Below, piece by piece: positions 18,715-26,721 of a stretch of DNA of 64,000 nt (the stretch's first letter is position 1; every line of letters begins with the position of its first letter). Position numbers and translations under genes: made by a program. The stretch is from Nonomuraea typhae (GTDB lineage Bacteria; Actinomycetota; Actinomycetes; Streptosporangiales; Streptosporangiaceae): the NCBI RefSeq assembly GCF_009760925.1, contig NZ_VRLV01000001.1, positions 434,001-498,000 of the forward strand, in the 5' to 3' direction. Under the pieces are notes generated by a model. That model saw only the letters and a program-made list of their open reading frames with translations, had not been told where the DNA came from and did not search any database.

Positions 18715-18743
18715 TTGACGGGCACCGCATGGCTGTCTACCGT
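18715..18743 (+). promoter_or_regulatory. Promoter of rhaI-rhaD
   Basis: TTGACG (18715-18720), 17-bp spacer, TACCGT (18738-18743). Transcription should start near 18750, just before operator 2, so the repressor would block the initially transcribed region. Confidence 0.65.
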
Positions 18744-18755
18744 CACTCTCGCCTC

Positions 18756-18769
18756 TTAAAACGATTCAA
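18756..18769. promoter_or_regulatory. LacI-type operator 2
   Basis: TTAAAACGATTCAA, sharing TTAAAACG--TCAA with operator 1. It lies directly downstream of the predicted rhaI transcription start and 10 bp before ATG 18779. Confidence 0.7.
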
Positions 18770-18778
18770 AGGATGAGC

Positions 18779-19927
18779 ATGGACATCCGCACCCGGCTCA
18801 GCGCGCAACGCATCGAAACCCCGTCCTGGGCCTACGGGAACTCCGGCACCCGCTTCAAGGTCTTCGCCCAGCCAGGCGTTCCCCGCGATCCGTACGAGAA
18901 GCTCGCCGACGCCGCCCAGGTGCACCGCTTCACCGGCGTCGCCCCCTCGGTCGCCCTCCACATCCCGTGGGACCGGGTCGACGACTACGCGGACCTGGCC
19001 CGTCACGCCGGTGAGCTGGGCGTGGGCATCGGCGCCATCAACGCCAACGTCTTCCAGGACGACGACTACAAACTGGGCAGCGTCACCAACCCCGACCCGC
19101 GTGTCCGCGCGAAGGCCCTGGCGCACCTGCTCGAATGCGTCGACATCATGGACGCCACCGGATCCGGCACCCTCAAGCTCTGGTTCGCCGACGGCACCAA
19201 CTACCCCGGCCAGGACGACATCCGCGCTCGCCAGGACCGTCTGGCCGAAGCCCTTGAATCGGTTTACCACCGGCTTGGCGAGGGACAGCGCTTCCTGCTG
19301 GAGTACAAGCTCTTCGAACCCGCCTTCTACGCCACCGACGTCCCCGACTGGGGCACCGCCTACGCCCACTGCCTGCGCCTCGGGCCCAAGGCGCAGGTCG
19401 TGGTGGACACCGGGCACCACGCGCCCGGCACCAACATCGAGTTCATCGTCGCGTTCCTGCTCAGGGAGGGGAAGCTGGGCGGGTTCGACTTCAACTCGCG
19501 CTTCTACGCGGACGACGACCTGATGGTGGGCTCCGCCGACCCGTTCCAGTTGTTCCGCATCATGTACGAGGTCGTCGCGGGCGGCGGTTACACCGACGAA
19601 GTGGCCTTCATGCTCGACCAGTGCCACAACCTCGAGCCCAAGATCCCCGGCCAGATCCGCTCGGTGATGAACGTCCAGGAGGCCACCGCCAAGGCCCTCC
19701 TGGTCGATGGGGACGCCCTGCGCTCCGCCCAGGACGGCGGCGACGTCCTGCAGGCCAACGCCGTCCTGATGGACGCCTTCAACACCGACGTCCGCCCGCT
19801 GCTGGCCGACCTGCGCCGCGAGTCCGGCCTGGACCCGGACCCCATGGCCGCCTATGCCAGATCCGGCTACTTCGAGACCATCAGCGCCACCCGCGTCGGC
19901 GGCGCCCAAGCAGGCTGGGGAGCGTAA
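18779..19927 (+). CDS. rhaI: L-rhamnose isomerase (RhaI type)
   Basis: A xylose-isomerase-like TIM barrel of 382 residues that converts L-rhamnose to L-rhamnulose. It belongs to the Pseudomonas/actinobacterial RhaI group rather than E. coli RhaA. Metal and substrate residues appear in LLEYKLFEPAFYATDVPDW, VVDTGHHAPGTNIEF and FDFNSRFYADDDL. ATG 18779 is preferred over ATG 18773 because AAAGGA (18768-18773) is then 5 nt upstream. The stop overlaps the rhaD start (TAATG), so the two are translated together under the LacI-type operator. Confidence 0.92.
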   Translation: MDIRTRLSAQRIETPSWAYGNSGTRFKVFAQPGVPRDPYEKLADAAQVHRFTGVAPSVALHIPWDRVDDYADLARHAGELGVGIGAINANVFQDDDYKLGSVTNPDPRVRAKALAHLLECVDIMDATGSGTLKLWFADGTNYPGQDDIRARQDRLAEALESVYHRLGEGQRFLLEYKLFEPAFYATDVPDWGTAYAHCLRLGPKAQVVVDTGHHAPGTNIEFIVAFLLREGKLGGFDFNSRFYADDDLMVGSADPFQLFRIMYEVVAGGGYTDEVAFMLDQCHNLEPKIPGQIRSVMNVQEATAKALLVDGDALRSAQDGGDVLQANAVLMDAFNTDVRPLLADLRRESGLDPDPMAAYARSGYFETISATRVGGAQAGWGA

Positions 19928-22776
19928 TGAACGAGCGGCCCATCGACCCCGACATGCCACCCGAGCCCGTCGCCCCGGCCAGGCAGACCGAACCGCCCGG
20001 ATCAGCCGATGCGGCCGAGCGCGCCGAGGTGACCGCATCTGCGGATGTGGCCGAGCTCGCGAGCCCGAGCGTGCCCAAGAACGCGACCATGCCTCCGAAT
20101 ATGACTGGCCCCGAGGACGAGATCCTGCCAGCCGATATGACCGGGTCCGAGGGCGCCAGCCTGCCTGCTGGCAGGACCCGGCCTGAGAGCCCGAATGCGC
20201 CTGAGGGCAAGAGCGCGCCGGAGGGTCCGAGTGCGTCTGCTGGCGTGAGGGGGGCTGCTGGCGTGAGTGCGTCTGAAGGGGTGAGGGGGTCTGAGGGCGT
20301 GAGTGGGCCTGAAGGGGTGAGGGGGTCTGAGGGCGTGAGTGGGCCTGAAGGCGTGACGGGGGCCGGGGATGCGAAGGGCTCTGAGGGTGGGGGCGGACCC
20401 GAGGGTGGGGGCGGTCCCGGCGACCGGGTCCACTCAGAGGGCGGAGCCGCTCGCCCGCGGCCCCATCAGGCGGTCGCCGAGCTCCTCGGCCGGGCGCGCG
20501 CCCTGGGAGCCGACCCGCGGAACACCAACTACGCCGGCGGCAACGCCTCCGCCAAGGCCATGGAGACGGACCCGGTCACCGGGCGGCCGGTGGAGCTCAT
20601 GTGGGTCAAGGGGTCCGGTGGGGATCTGGGCACCTTGACGGAGAGCGGCTTGGCCGTACTGCGGCTGGATCGTGTCCGGGCCCTTAAAACGAACTATCCC
20701 GGCGTGGACCGGGAAGACGAGATGGTTGACACGTTCGCATACTGCCTTCACGGCAAGGGCGGGGCCGCGCCGTCCATCGACACGGCCATGCACGCACTGG
20801 TTGAGGCGGCTCATGTTGATCATCTGCATCCTGATGCGGGGATCGCGATCGCGACCGCGGCCGATGGGCCCGCGCTGACCGAGCGGATCTTCGGCGAGCG
20901 GGTTGTCTGGGTGCCCTGGCGTCGTCCCGGGTTCCAGCTCGGGCTGGACATCGCCGCCATCCAGCAGGCGAATCCCCAGGCCATCGGCGTCATCCTCGGC
21001 GGGCACGGGATCACCGCCTGGGGCGCCACCTCTGAGGAGTGCCAGGCCAACTCCCTGGAGATCATCCGGACTGCGGAGCGCTACATCACCGCCCACGGGC
21101 GGTCCGAGCCCTTTGGGCCGGTGGTCCATGCGGCCCTTTCCGGCGACGTACGGCGGGCCACGGCGGCCGCCCTTTTCCCGCTGCTGCGGGGGCTGGCCTC
21201 CACCGACGCTCCGGTGGTGGGCCACTACACCGCCACCCCCGAGGTCCTGGACTTCCTCGCGCGGGCCGAGCATCCCCGCCTGGCCGCGCTCGGCACCTCC
21301 TGCCCCGATCACTTCCTGCGTACCAAGGTCGCCCCGCTGGTCCTGCCGCCGGATCCCACCGAGGAACAGGTCCGCGCCGCCCACGCCGCCTACCGTCAGG
21401 AGTACGCCGCCTACTACGCCCGCCACGCCACCCCCGCCTCCCCGCCGATGCGCGGCGCCGACCCGGCGATCGTTCTGGTGCCCGGGGTGGGCATGTTCTC
21501 CTTCGGCAAGGACAAGCAGACCGCCCGTGTCGCGGGAGAGTTCTACGTCAACGCGATCAACGTGATGCGGGGCGCCGAGGCGCTGTCCACGTATGCGCCG
21601 ATCGAGGAGAGCGAGAAGTTCCGCATCGAGTACTGGGACCTGGAGGAGGCCAAACTCCGCCGCCTCCCTGCGCCCAAGCCCCTCGCCACCCGGGTCGCCC
21701 TCGTGACCGGCGGAGGGTCGGGCATCGGCGCGGCCATCGCCCGGCGGCTGGCGGCCGAGGGCGCCTGCGTGGTGATCGCCGACCGCGACCTGGCCGCCGC
21801 TCAGAAGGTCGCCGCCGAGATCGCCCCCTCTGCGGGCCCGGACGGCCAGAAGGCCAACCCGGATGGCGTCGCGTTGGGCGTCCGGGCGGATGCGCGGGAG
21901 GACGAAGGGGCGGTCCTGGACGGCGTGCTGGGTGTCCCGGCGGATTCGGGCGAGGGCGACGGGACTGGCCCGGACGTCGCAACGGGGGTCCCGGCGCATC
22001 CGGGGGAGGGCGACGGGGCCGGCCTGGACGTCGCGATGGGGATCCCGGCGGATTCAGGGGAGGGCGACGGGACTGGCCTGGACGTCGCGATGGGGATCCG
22101 AGCGGACCTTGCGGACCGTGATGGGGCGGTCCGGGGGGACGTCGTGCTGGCCGTCCGGGCGGATGTGACGGACGAGGCGCAGGTCCAGGAGGTGGTACGG
22201 CAGGCGGTGCTGGCCTTTGGCGGCCTCGATCTGGTTGTCAACAACGCGGGGTTGTCCCTGTCGCGCCCCCTGCTGGAGACCACGCTCGACGACTGGGACC
22301 TTCAGCATGACGTGATGGCCAGGGGGTCGTTCCTGGTGTCCCGGGAAGCGGCGCGGATCCTGATATGTCAGGGCATGGGTGGGGACATCGTGTACATCTC
22401 CTCCAAGAACGCCGTCTTCGCCGGACCCAACAACGTCGCGTACGGCGCGGCCAAGGCCGGCCAGGCCCACCAGGTACGCCTGCTGGCGGCCGAACTCGGA
22501 GAGCACGGTGTCAGGGTCAACGGCGTCAACCCCGACGGGGTGGTGCGCGGGTCGGGCATCTTCGCCTCCGGCTGGGGCGCCAACCGGGCCGCCGTCTACG
22601 GGGTGCCCGAGGAGCGGCTGGGTGAGTTCTACGCCCAGCGGACGCTGCTCAAGCGCGAGGTGCTCCCCGAGCACGTGGCCGCGGCCGTGTTCGCGCTGAC
22701 GGGGGGCGACCTGTCCCTGACCACCGGTCTGCACGTGCCCGTGGATGCGGGGGTGGCCGCCGCGTTCCTCCGCTGA
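19927..22776 (+). CDS. rhaD: RhaD: rhamnulose-1-phosphate aldolase / lactaldehyde dehydrogenase fusion with repeat insertions
   Basis: A 949-residue bifunctional protein that splits rhamnulose 1-phosphate into dihydroxyacetone phosphate and lactaldehyde and oxidises or reduces the aldehyde. The class II aldolase domain spans about residues 180-585 (GADPRNTNYAGGN, HVDHLHPDAGIAIATA, GVILGGHGITAWG). The short-chain dehydrogenase domain spans 588-949 (VTGGGSGIG, VVNNAGLSLSRP, SSKNAVFAGPNN and Y839-GAA-K843). Two features are odd. A roughly 175-residue low-complexity N-terminus contains an exact 36-bp repeat. An insertion of about 91 residues (652-742), made of five 54-bp units, sits in the Rossmann domain just before the RADVTDE strand. 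Typical homologues have about 680 residues. All catalytic residues survive and the frame is open throughout. Confidence 0.9.
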   Translation: MNERPIDPDMPPEPVAPARQTEPPGSADAAERAEVTASADVAELASPSVPKNATMPPNMTGPEDEILPADMTGSEGASLPAGRTRPESPNAPEGKSAPEGPSASAGVRGAAGVSASEGVRGSEGVSGPEGVRGSEGVSGPEGVTGAGDAKGSEGGGGPEGGGGPGDRVHSEGGAARPRPHQAVAELLGRARALGADPRNTNYAGGNASAKAMETDPVTGRPVELMWVKGSGGDLGTLTESGLAVLRLDRVRALKTNYPGVDREDEMVDTFAYCLHGKGGAAPSIDTAMHALVEAAHVDHLHPDAGIAIATAADGPALTERIFGERVVWVPWRRPGFQLGLDIAAIQQANPQAIGVILGGHGITAWGATSEECQANSLEIIRTAERYITAHGRSEPFGPVVHAALSGDVRRATAAALFPLLRGLASTDAPVVGHYTATPEVLDFLARAEHPRLAALGTSCPDHFLRTKVAPLVLPPDPTEEQVRAAHAAYRQEYAAYYARHATPASPPMRGADPAIVLVPGVGMFSFGKDKQTARVAGEFYVNAINVMRGAEALSTYAPIEESEKFRIEYWDLEEAKLRRLPAPKPLATRVALVTGGGSGIGAAIARRLAAEGACVVIADRDLAAAQKVAAEIAPSAGPDGQKANPDGVALGVRADAREDEGAVLDGVLGVPADSGEGDGTGPDVATGVPAHPGEGDGAGLDVAMGIPADSGEGDGTGLDVAMGIRADLADRDGAVRGDVVLAVRADVTDEAQVQEVVRQAVLAFGGLDLVVNNAGLSLSRPLLETTLDDWDLQHDVMARGSFLVSREAARILICQGMGGDIVYISSKNAVFAGPNNVAYGAAKAGQAHQVRLLAAELGEHGVRVNGVNPDGVVRGSGIFASGWGANRAAVYGVPEERLGEFYAQRTLLKREVLPEHVAAAVFALTGGDLSLTTGLHVPVDAGVAAAFLR
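20273..20362 (+). repeat. 36-bp tandem repeat in the rhaD N-terminus
   Basis: Two identical 36-bp copies (20273-20308 and 20309-20344) plus a partial third encode 12-residue units rich in Glu, Gly and Ser (EGVRGSEGVSGP). Exact identity suggests recent duplication. Confidence 0.85.
21881..22153 (+). repeat. 54-bp tandem repeat x5 inside the rhaD dehydrogenase domain
   Basis: Units begin at 21881, 21935, 21989, 22043 and 22097 (the last is 57 bp); the native sequence resumes at 22154. Each encodes about 18 residues of the type GVPADSGEGDGTGLDVAM. The first and last units resemble the native beta-strand motif VRADVTDE that follows, so the array looks like repeated duplication of that segment. 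Confidence 0.85.
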
Positions 22777-22778
22777 TC

Positions 22779-22945
22779 CGTCTCGGATGGCAGCTGGTTC
22801 GTCTCGGACGACAGATGGTTCGTCTCGGACGGCGCTGGTTCGTTTCGGGCGGCAGCTGATCCTCCGCGTCTGGCGCCTGATCCTCCGCTTCTGACGCCTG
22901 GTCCGGCGCGTGTGACGGCTCGTCCGGCGGCGGCGACAGCCGGCC
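22779..22945. repeat. 21-bp degenerate tandem repeat x8 downstream of rhaD
   Basis: Units of the form GGTTCGTCTCGGACGGCAGCT recur at 20-21 bp spacing and decay towards the 3' end. It fills most of the 267-bp gap before the pseudokinase gene. A minus-strand frame reads as repeated SETNxLP, but nothing supports translation. No promoter is obvious here. Confidence 0.7.
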
Positions 22946-23043
22946 CTCCTCTTGCGACTGGACGGGAGGAATGCGGCGTCACGTGCCCCGCGTGCCCCCT
23001 AAGGTTGTGGGCAATTGCCTACCTTGAGTGCATTGGCGGGGAT

Positions 23044-24831
23044 ATGTCCGAGGAGAAGCAGCTGGTCGCCGGCCGCTACCGGCTGGATGAGCTGATCGGC
23101 CGCGGTCCTGGCGGCGAGGTGTGGCGGGCGCACGACGAGAACGCCGACTGGACCGTGGCCGTCAAGATGCTCACCGCCGGGGCCGGCGATCAGGCCCACG
23201 CCCATGCCCAGGCGGTGGCCAAGGTCGTGCATCCGAACGTGGCCATGGTCCTGGACATCGGCGGGCACGACGGCGTGCCGTACCTCGTGATGGAGTTCCT
23301 CACCGGGCAGAGCCTCGGCGAGGAGCGCGCCGCGCACGGGCCGCTGGGGATCGTGGAGGCGTGTGACCTGTTCGGGCAGGCGGCGTCCGGGCTGGATGCG
23401 GCGCACCGGGCCGGGGTGGTTCACGGGGACGTGGATCCCGGCTGCTTCCGCCGTTCGGGCAGCGGCGTGCTCAAGGTGGTCGGGTTCGGGATCCCGGGTG
23501 GGCATCAGGCGGGGCGGGTGACGCCCTACACGGCTCCCGAGCAGCTCGACGGCGACGGCGGCCCGGCCGCGGACCTCTATGCGCTCGGCGCGGTCTGTTA
23601 CGAGATGTTGTGCGGGCGGCCGCCGTTCGAGGGGAGCGGCGAGGAACTGGCGGGGCGGATTCGGGCGGAGGCGCCTGAGCCGCCGACGCGCCACCGGCCC
23701 GCGATCCCGGCCGAGCTGGAGCAGTTGTTGCTGGCGCTGCTGGTCAAGGATCCGGCCGCGCGTCCGGCGAGCGGAGAGGCGGTACGGCGGCGCCTGGCGA
23801 GCATCGCCCGGCCGGGCGCCACCCAGCGCACCAGCCCGCTTCCCAGCCTCGGAAACCCCGGCCTCGGAAACCCCGGCCTCGAGGGCCAGGGTCATGGGAG
23901 TCCCGGTCCTGACACCGCCGGCTTCGAGAGCCCCGGCCCTCACAACAACGGCCTTCCCGGCAACGGGCTTCAGAGCAGCGGGCTCCACAGCAGCGGCCCC
24001 CACAGCAGCGGGCTTCAGAGCAGCGGCCCCCATAGCAGCGGCCCTCATAGCAAGGGCCCCCACAGCAGCGGCCTCCAGGTCAACGGCCTTCCGAGTGCCG
24101 GCCCCGGCAACCCCGACGCGCAAGGCACCGCCCAGATCCCCGCCACCGGCGCCCACCTCCCCGGCGGCCCCCCGGGAGGCCACGACGGCCACACCGCGGT
24201 CTACGACCTCCTTGAGGAGGAGCCCCCGAACCAGAACCGCCGCCTGATCATCCAGCTGGTGGCCGCCGTGGCCGTGATCGCCCTGGTCACGATCGGTTTC
24301 GTGGTGCTGTCGGGCCGGGACCGCCCGGAGGCGGCGCCCGCCGTGACGACGACGCCCCCGCCCTCGGCCACCCCGGACCCCACTCAGCCCGCGACCACCG
24401 CGCCGACCCCGAAGCGCCCCTCGAACACTCCCAGCCCGGGCGACGTCGTGCAGTCCTTCGGCCCCGACACCCCGCTGGACGAGCCCAAGCCGCGCGACAC
24501 CACCGGCCTCACCCAGACGCCGCCGGGCGGCTGGACGACCTGGCTGTCGCGGTTCGACGAGGCGGTACGGCTCCAGCAGCAGGTGAACGGCATCGACGGC
24601 GAGGTGGCGGCGCACGCCCGCAAGAAGATCGCCAAGGCCGTCGAGCGGGCCCGGCGGGGACGCGACGACCAGGCCCGTCGCCACGCTCTGGAGGCGGCGA
24701 AGGACCTGGTCGAGGCGACCGGCGACGGGGAGATGTCCCCTTCGGGGCCGCTGGCGGACTTCCTGAGGGACTGGGGCCTGATGAAGGGGACGAGGTCCGG
24801 GGTCGGGCTCAGTCCCGGGACATCAGGGTGA
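23044..24831 (+). CDS. Transmembrane PknB-like pseudokinase
   Basis: A 595-residue protein. A Ser/Thr-kinase fold spans residues 8-255, then come a repetitive linker (to about 398), one membrane helix (399-424), a Pro/Thr-rich stretch and an extracellular helical domain (about 500-570). The glycine loop (GRGPGGEV), the VAVK Lys41 and the APEQ motif are kept. However, the alphaC Glu is His54, HRD is HGD (127-129), the catalytic-loop Lys is Asp131, the metal-binding Asn is Cys134 and DFG is GFG (147-149). The site should therefore be inactive or nearly so; a scaffold or ATP-binding sensor role is inferred. ATG 23044 is chosen because the fold starts just after it. The 3' end overlaps the GH9 gene by 23 bp. 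Confidence 0.85.
   Translation: MSEEKQLVAGRYRLDELIGRGPGGEVWRAHDENADWTVAVKMLTAGAGDQAHAHAQAVAKVVHPNVAMVLDIGGHDGVPYLVMEFLTGQSLGEERAAHGPLGIVEACDLFGQAASGLDAAHRAGVVHGDVDPGCFRRSGSGVLKVVGFGIPGGHQAGRVTPYTAPEQLDGDGGPAADLYALGAVCYEMLCGRPPFEGSGEELAGRIRAEAPEPPTRHRPAIPAELEQLLLALLVKDPAARPASGEAVRRRLASIARPGATQRTSPLPSLGNPGLGNPGLEGQGHGSPGPDTAGFESPGPHNNGLPGNGLQSSGLHSSGPHSSGLQSSGPHSSGPHSKGPHSSGLQVNGLPSAGPGNPDAQGTAQIPATGAHLPGGPPGGHDGHTAVYDLLEEEPPNQNRRLIIQLVAAVAVIALVTIGFVVLSGRDRPEAAPAVTTTPPPSATPDPTQPATTAPTPKRPSNTPSPGDVVQSFGPDTPLDEPKPRDTTGLTQTPPGGWTTWLSRFDEAVRLQQQVNGIDGEVAAHARKKIAKAVERARRGRDDQARRHALEAAKDLVEATGDGEMSPSGPLADFLRDWGLMKGTRSGVGLSPGTSG
23965..24085 (+). repeat. 15-bp minisatellite in the pseudokinase linker
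   Basis: About eight 15-bp units encode (G-L/P-Q/H-S-S) pentapeptides. A second short 15-bp pair just upstream (near 23852-23880) encodes GLGNP twice. The frame is kept, giving a long flexible cytoplasmic linker before the membrane helix. Confidence 0.75.
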
Positions 24832-26593
24832 GCGCGTACAGCGCGACGGCGGCGAAGTCGTCGGCCGGCTCGGATGCCTGCCAGGAGCGTACGTCGTCGA
24901 CGAAGCGGCTGCCCCGGCCGGTGAACGGGGCGTAGCGGTCGAGGCCACTCGCGGGGCACGGGTTCATGCGGTCCATGTGGCCGCCGAGCCCGCCCTCGAA
25001 CAGGGAGGCGCTGTTGGGTCCGTTGACCACGGCGCCGGTCGGCGGCCGGCCGGTGATGTTGGACATCTGGTAGTGCGGGCAGGTGATCGCGTTGGCGCCG
25101 ACGCCGGACACGAACGAGACGCCCCACGCGTTGGCCCCGAGCGCCCAGCCGCGCTGGCGGGTGCCGAAGTCGTCGTAGGAGCGGTCGCCGCTGACCGACC
25201 GGTAGAGGCGCGAGGTGGCGGCCAGGCCGAAGGCGTGCGGCACCGAGTCGAACTGGTCGTAGGCCGCGCCGGCCTCGAACGGGTCCTTGCCCGCCCGCGC
25301 CGCCCCGATGTCGAGCTGGGCCTTCAGGTCGGCGACGAGCTGCCGGTCTGTGACGGGCAGGCGGCCGGCGCCGGTCTTCCTGATGGCCTTCACCAGGTCG
25401 GTGTGGCCCAGGGCGCTGACGTCGTAGAGGTTGAAGGTGTCGCCGCCGGCGTCGTGCTTCAGGTACTCCGCGGCCCAGTGGGCCGAGGCGCGCAGCCATT
25501 CGCCCGCGCGCCGGTCGCCGAGGCGCAGGGCGGCCAGGGCGAGTTCGGCGCCGCCGAGTTCCATGTCGTCGCGCCAGACGCTTTCCGGGTAGAAGGCGTG
25601 GGGGAGCGAGGTGACGAGCGTGCCGACGTTCTCGGTCTTGGCCATGGCGTAGACCGAGGCGCCCTTCTCCAGGAGCGCGCGGGCGCGGGCGCGGTCGGGC
25701 TCGACCTGGGCGGCCAGCGCGAAGGCCGCGGCGGTACGGCCGGCCAGGTTGGGGCTGATCGGCTGGCCGGGCGCGGCGGCGCGGAAGACAGGCCGGTCGC
25801 GGATGTACTTCTCGCTGGAGTGGTCGTCCTCCTCCGGCATGCGCCAGATGTCGTGGTCGCCGGCGAAGGTGCCCTCTTCGTTGCCGGCGCCGATGCCGAC
25901 CTGGATGTAGAGGGTCTTGGAGGTCTCGTCCCACATCTTGTCGAGGAAGTCGAGCCCGTGGCCGGCCTCGCCGCGCAGGCGTGGGTCGATGGCGCCGTCG
26001 CGTTTGGCGGCCCAGAGGAGCGTGTCCACGTAGGCGAGGATGTGGGTGAACTTGAGGTAGTCGCCGGCGTCGAACCATCCGCCGGAGACGTCGACCGGAC
26101 CGCCGATCTTGGTCAGGTCGCCCTTGATCTGGTCGGTGTCGGGGCCGGTGAACGTGGGCCAGTCGTAGACGTAGGCGGCCCGGTCGGTCTTGTGCCAGCG
26201 GTCGCGCTGACCGCCGAAGAACGTCATGATCTTGGCCGCGGGCTCGGTGAGGGCGATCGGCGGGGCGATCGTGAACGTTGGCGAGGTCTGCCCGCCGGCC
26301 TTGATCCGGTAGGTCCCCGGATGGCGCAGGCGGGACAGGTCGAGCCGGTAGACGTGGCGGTAGGTGTCGTTCCACTTGCCGAGGTCGGGGCCCGCCGTAC
26401 CCCGGAACATCGTTCTTCCCCGGTTGTCGACCACGGTGAAGGGCAGGGGGCGATCCGCCATCAGGTAGGCCGTTTTAGCCTCCCCGGGGGCGAATCCCAC
26501 CTGGTCCACCCGGATGTATGCCGTTGTGTCGGCCATCGCTGGGCTCCCTGCGATCAAGACGGTTAACGCGGTCAGCGCCGCTGCCAGCCTCAT
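24809..26593 (-). CDS. Secreted glycoside hydrolase family 9 (endoglucanase-type) protein
   Basis: A 594-residue secreted enzyme with a signal peptide (residues 1-21, cut near SPAMA-DT) and an Ig-like N-terminal domain (about 24-108). The (alpha/alpha)6 GH9 domain has the catalytic base motif GGWFDAGDYLKF and a C-terminal signature ending WQASEPADDFAA with the acid Glu. The usual Asn at the end of that signature is Ala. No cellulose-binding module is present, so soluble beta-glucans or oligosaccharides are plausible substrates. ATG 26593 follows AAGGGAG. An 8-bp inverted-repeat operator lies upstream. The 3' end overlaps the pseudokinase gene by 23 bp. Confidence 0.88.
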   Translation of the reverse strand: MRLAAALTALTVLIAGSPAMADTTAYIRVDQVGFAPGEAKTAYLMADRPLPFTVVDNRGRTMFRGTAGPDLGKWNDTYRHVYRLDLSRLRHPGTYRIKAGGQTSPTFTIAPPIALTEPAAKIMTFFGGQRDRWHKTDRAAYVYDWPTFTGPDTDQIKGDLTKIGGPVDVSGGWFDAGDYLKFTHILAYVDTLLWAAKRDGAIDPRLRGEAGHGLDFLDKMWDETSKTLYIQVGIGAGNEEGTFAGDHDIWRMPEEDDHSSEKYIRDRPVFRAAAPGQPISPNLAGRTAAAFALAAQVEPDRARARALLEKGASVYAMAKTENVGTLVTSLPHAFYPESVWRDDMELGGAELALAALRLGDRRAGEWLRASAHWAAEYLKHDAGGDTFNLYDVSALGHTDLVKAIRKTGAGRLPVTDRQLVADLKAQLDIGAARAGKDPFEAGAAYDQFDSVPHAFGLAATSRLYRSVSGDRSYDDFGTRQRGWALGANAWGVSFVSGVGANAITCPHYQMSNITGRPPTGAVVNGPNSASLFEGGLGGHMDRMNPCPASGLDRYAPFTGRGSRFVDDVRSWQASEPADDFAAVALYALTLMSRD

Positions 26594-26606
26594 GCACGCT
26601 CCCTTG

Positions 26607-26668
26607 AAGGTTAGGAAACCTTACTAACCTTGCTGCGCACGGTAGCCGCGCACCGTGACGGAGGTCAA
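26607..26668 (-). promoter_or_regulatory. GH9 promoter with a downstream inverted-repeat operator
   Basis: On the minus strand, TTGACC (26668-26663), an 18-bp spacer and TACCGT (26644-26639) form a good promoter with start near 26632. Immediately downstream lie AAGGTTAG (26607-26614) and CTAACCTT (26624-26631), a perfect 8-bp dyad with a 9-bp spacer. A repressor there would block elongation. The regulator is not in the window; a sugar-responsive LacI or ROK protein is a guess. Confidence 0.6.
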
Positions 26669-26721
26669 TACACGTACATTGACGAAATGACCCTCGCGAT
26701 CGCCCGGCCCGGAGCCGCCCG

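Noticed and set aside
20690..20703. TTAAAACG inside rhaD as a third LacI operator
   Set aside because: It lacks the TCAA half and encodes conserved residues (ALKTNYPGVDRE), so it is probably chance.
22629..22982. A 117-codon minus-strand frame over the 21-bp array
   Set aside because: It is antisense to the rhaD 3' end and the periodic SETN peptide simply follows the DNA repeat.
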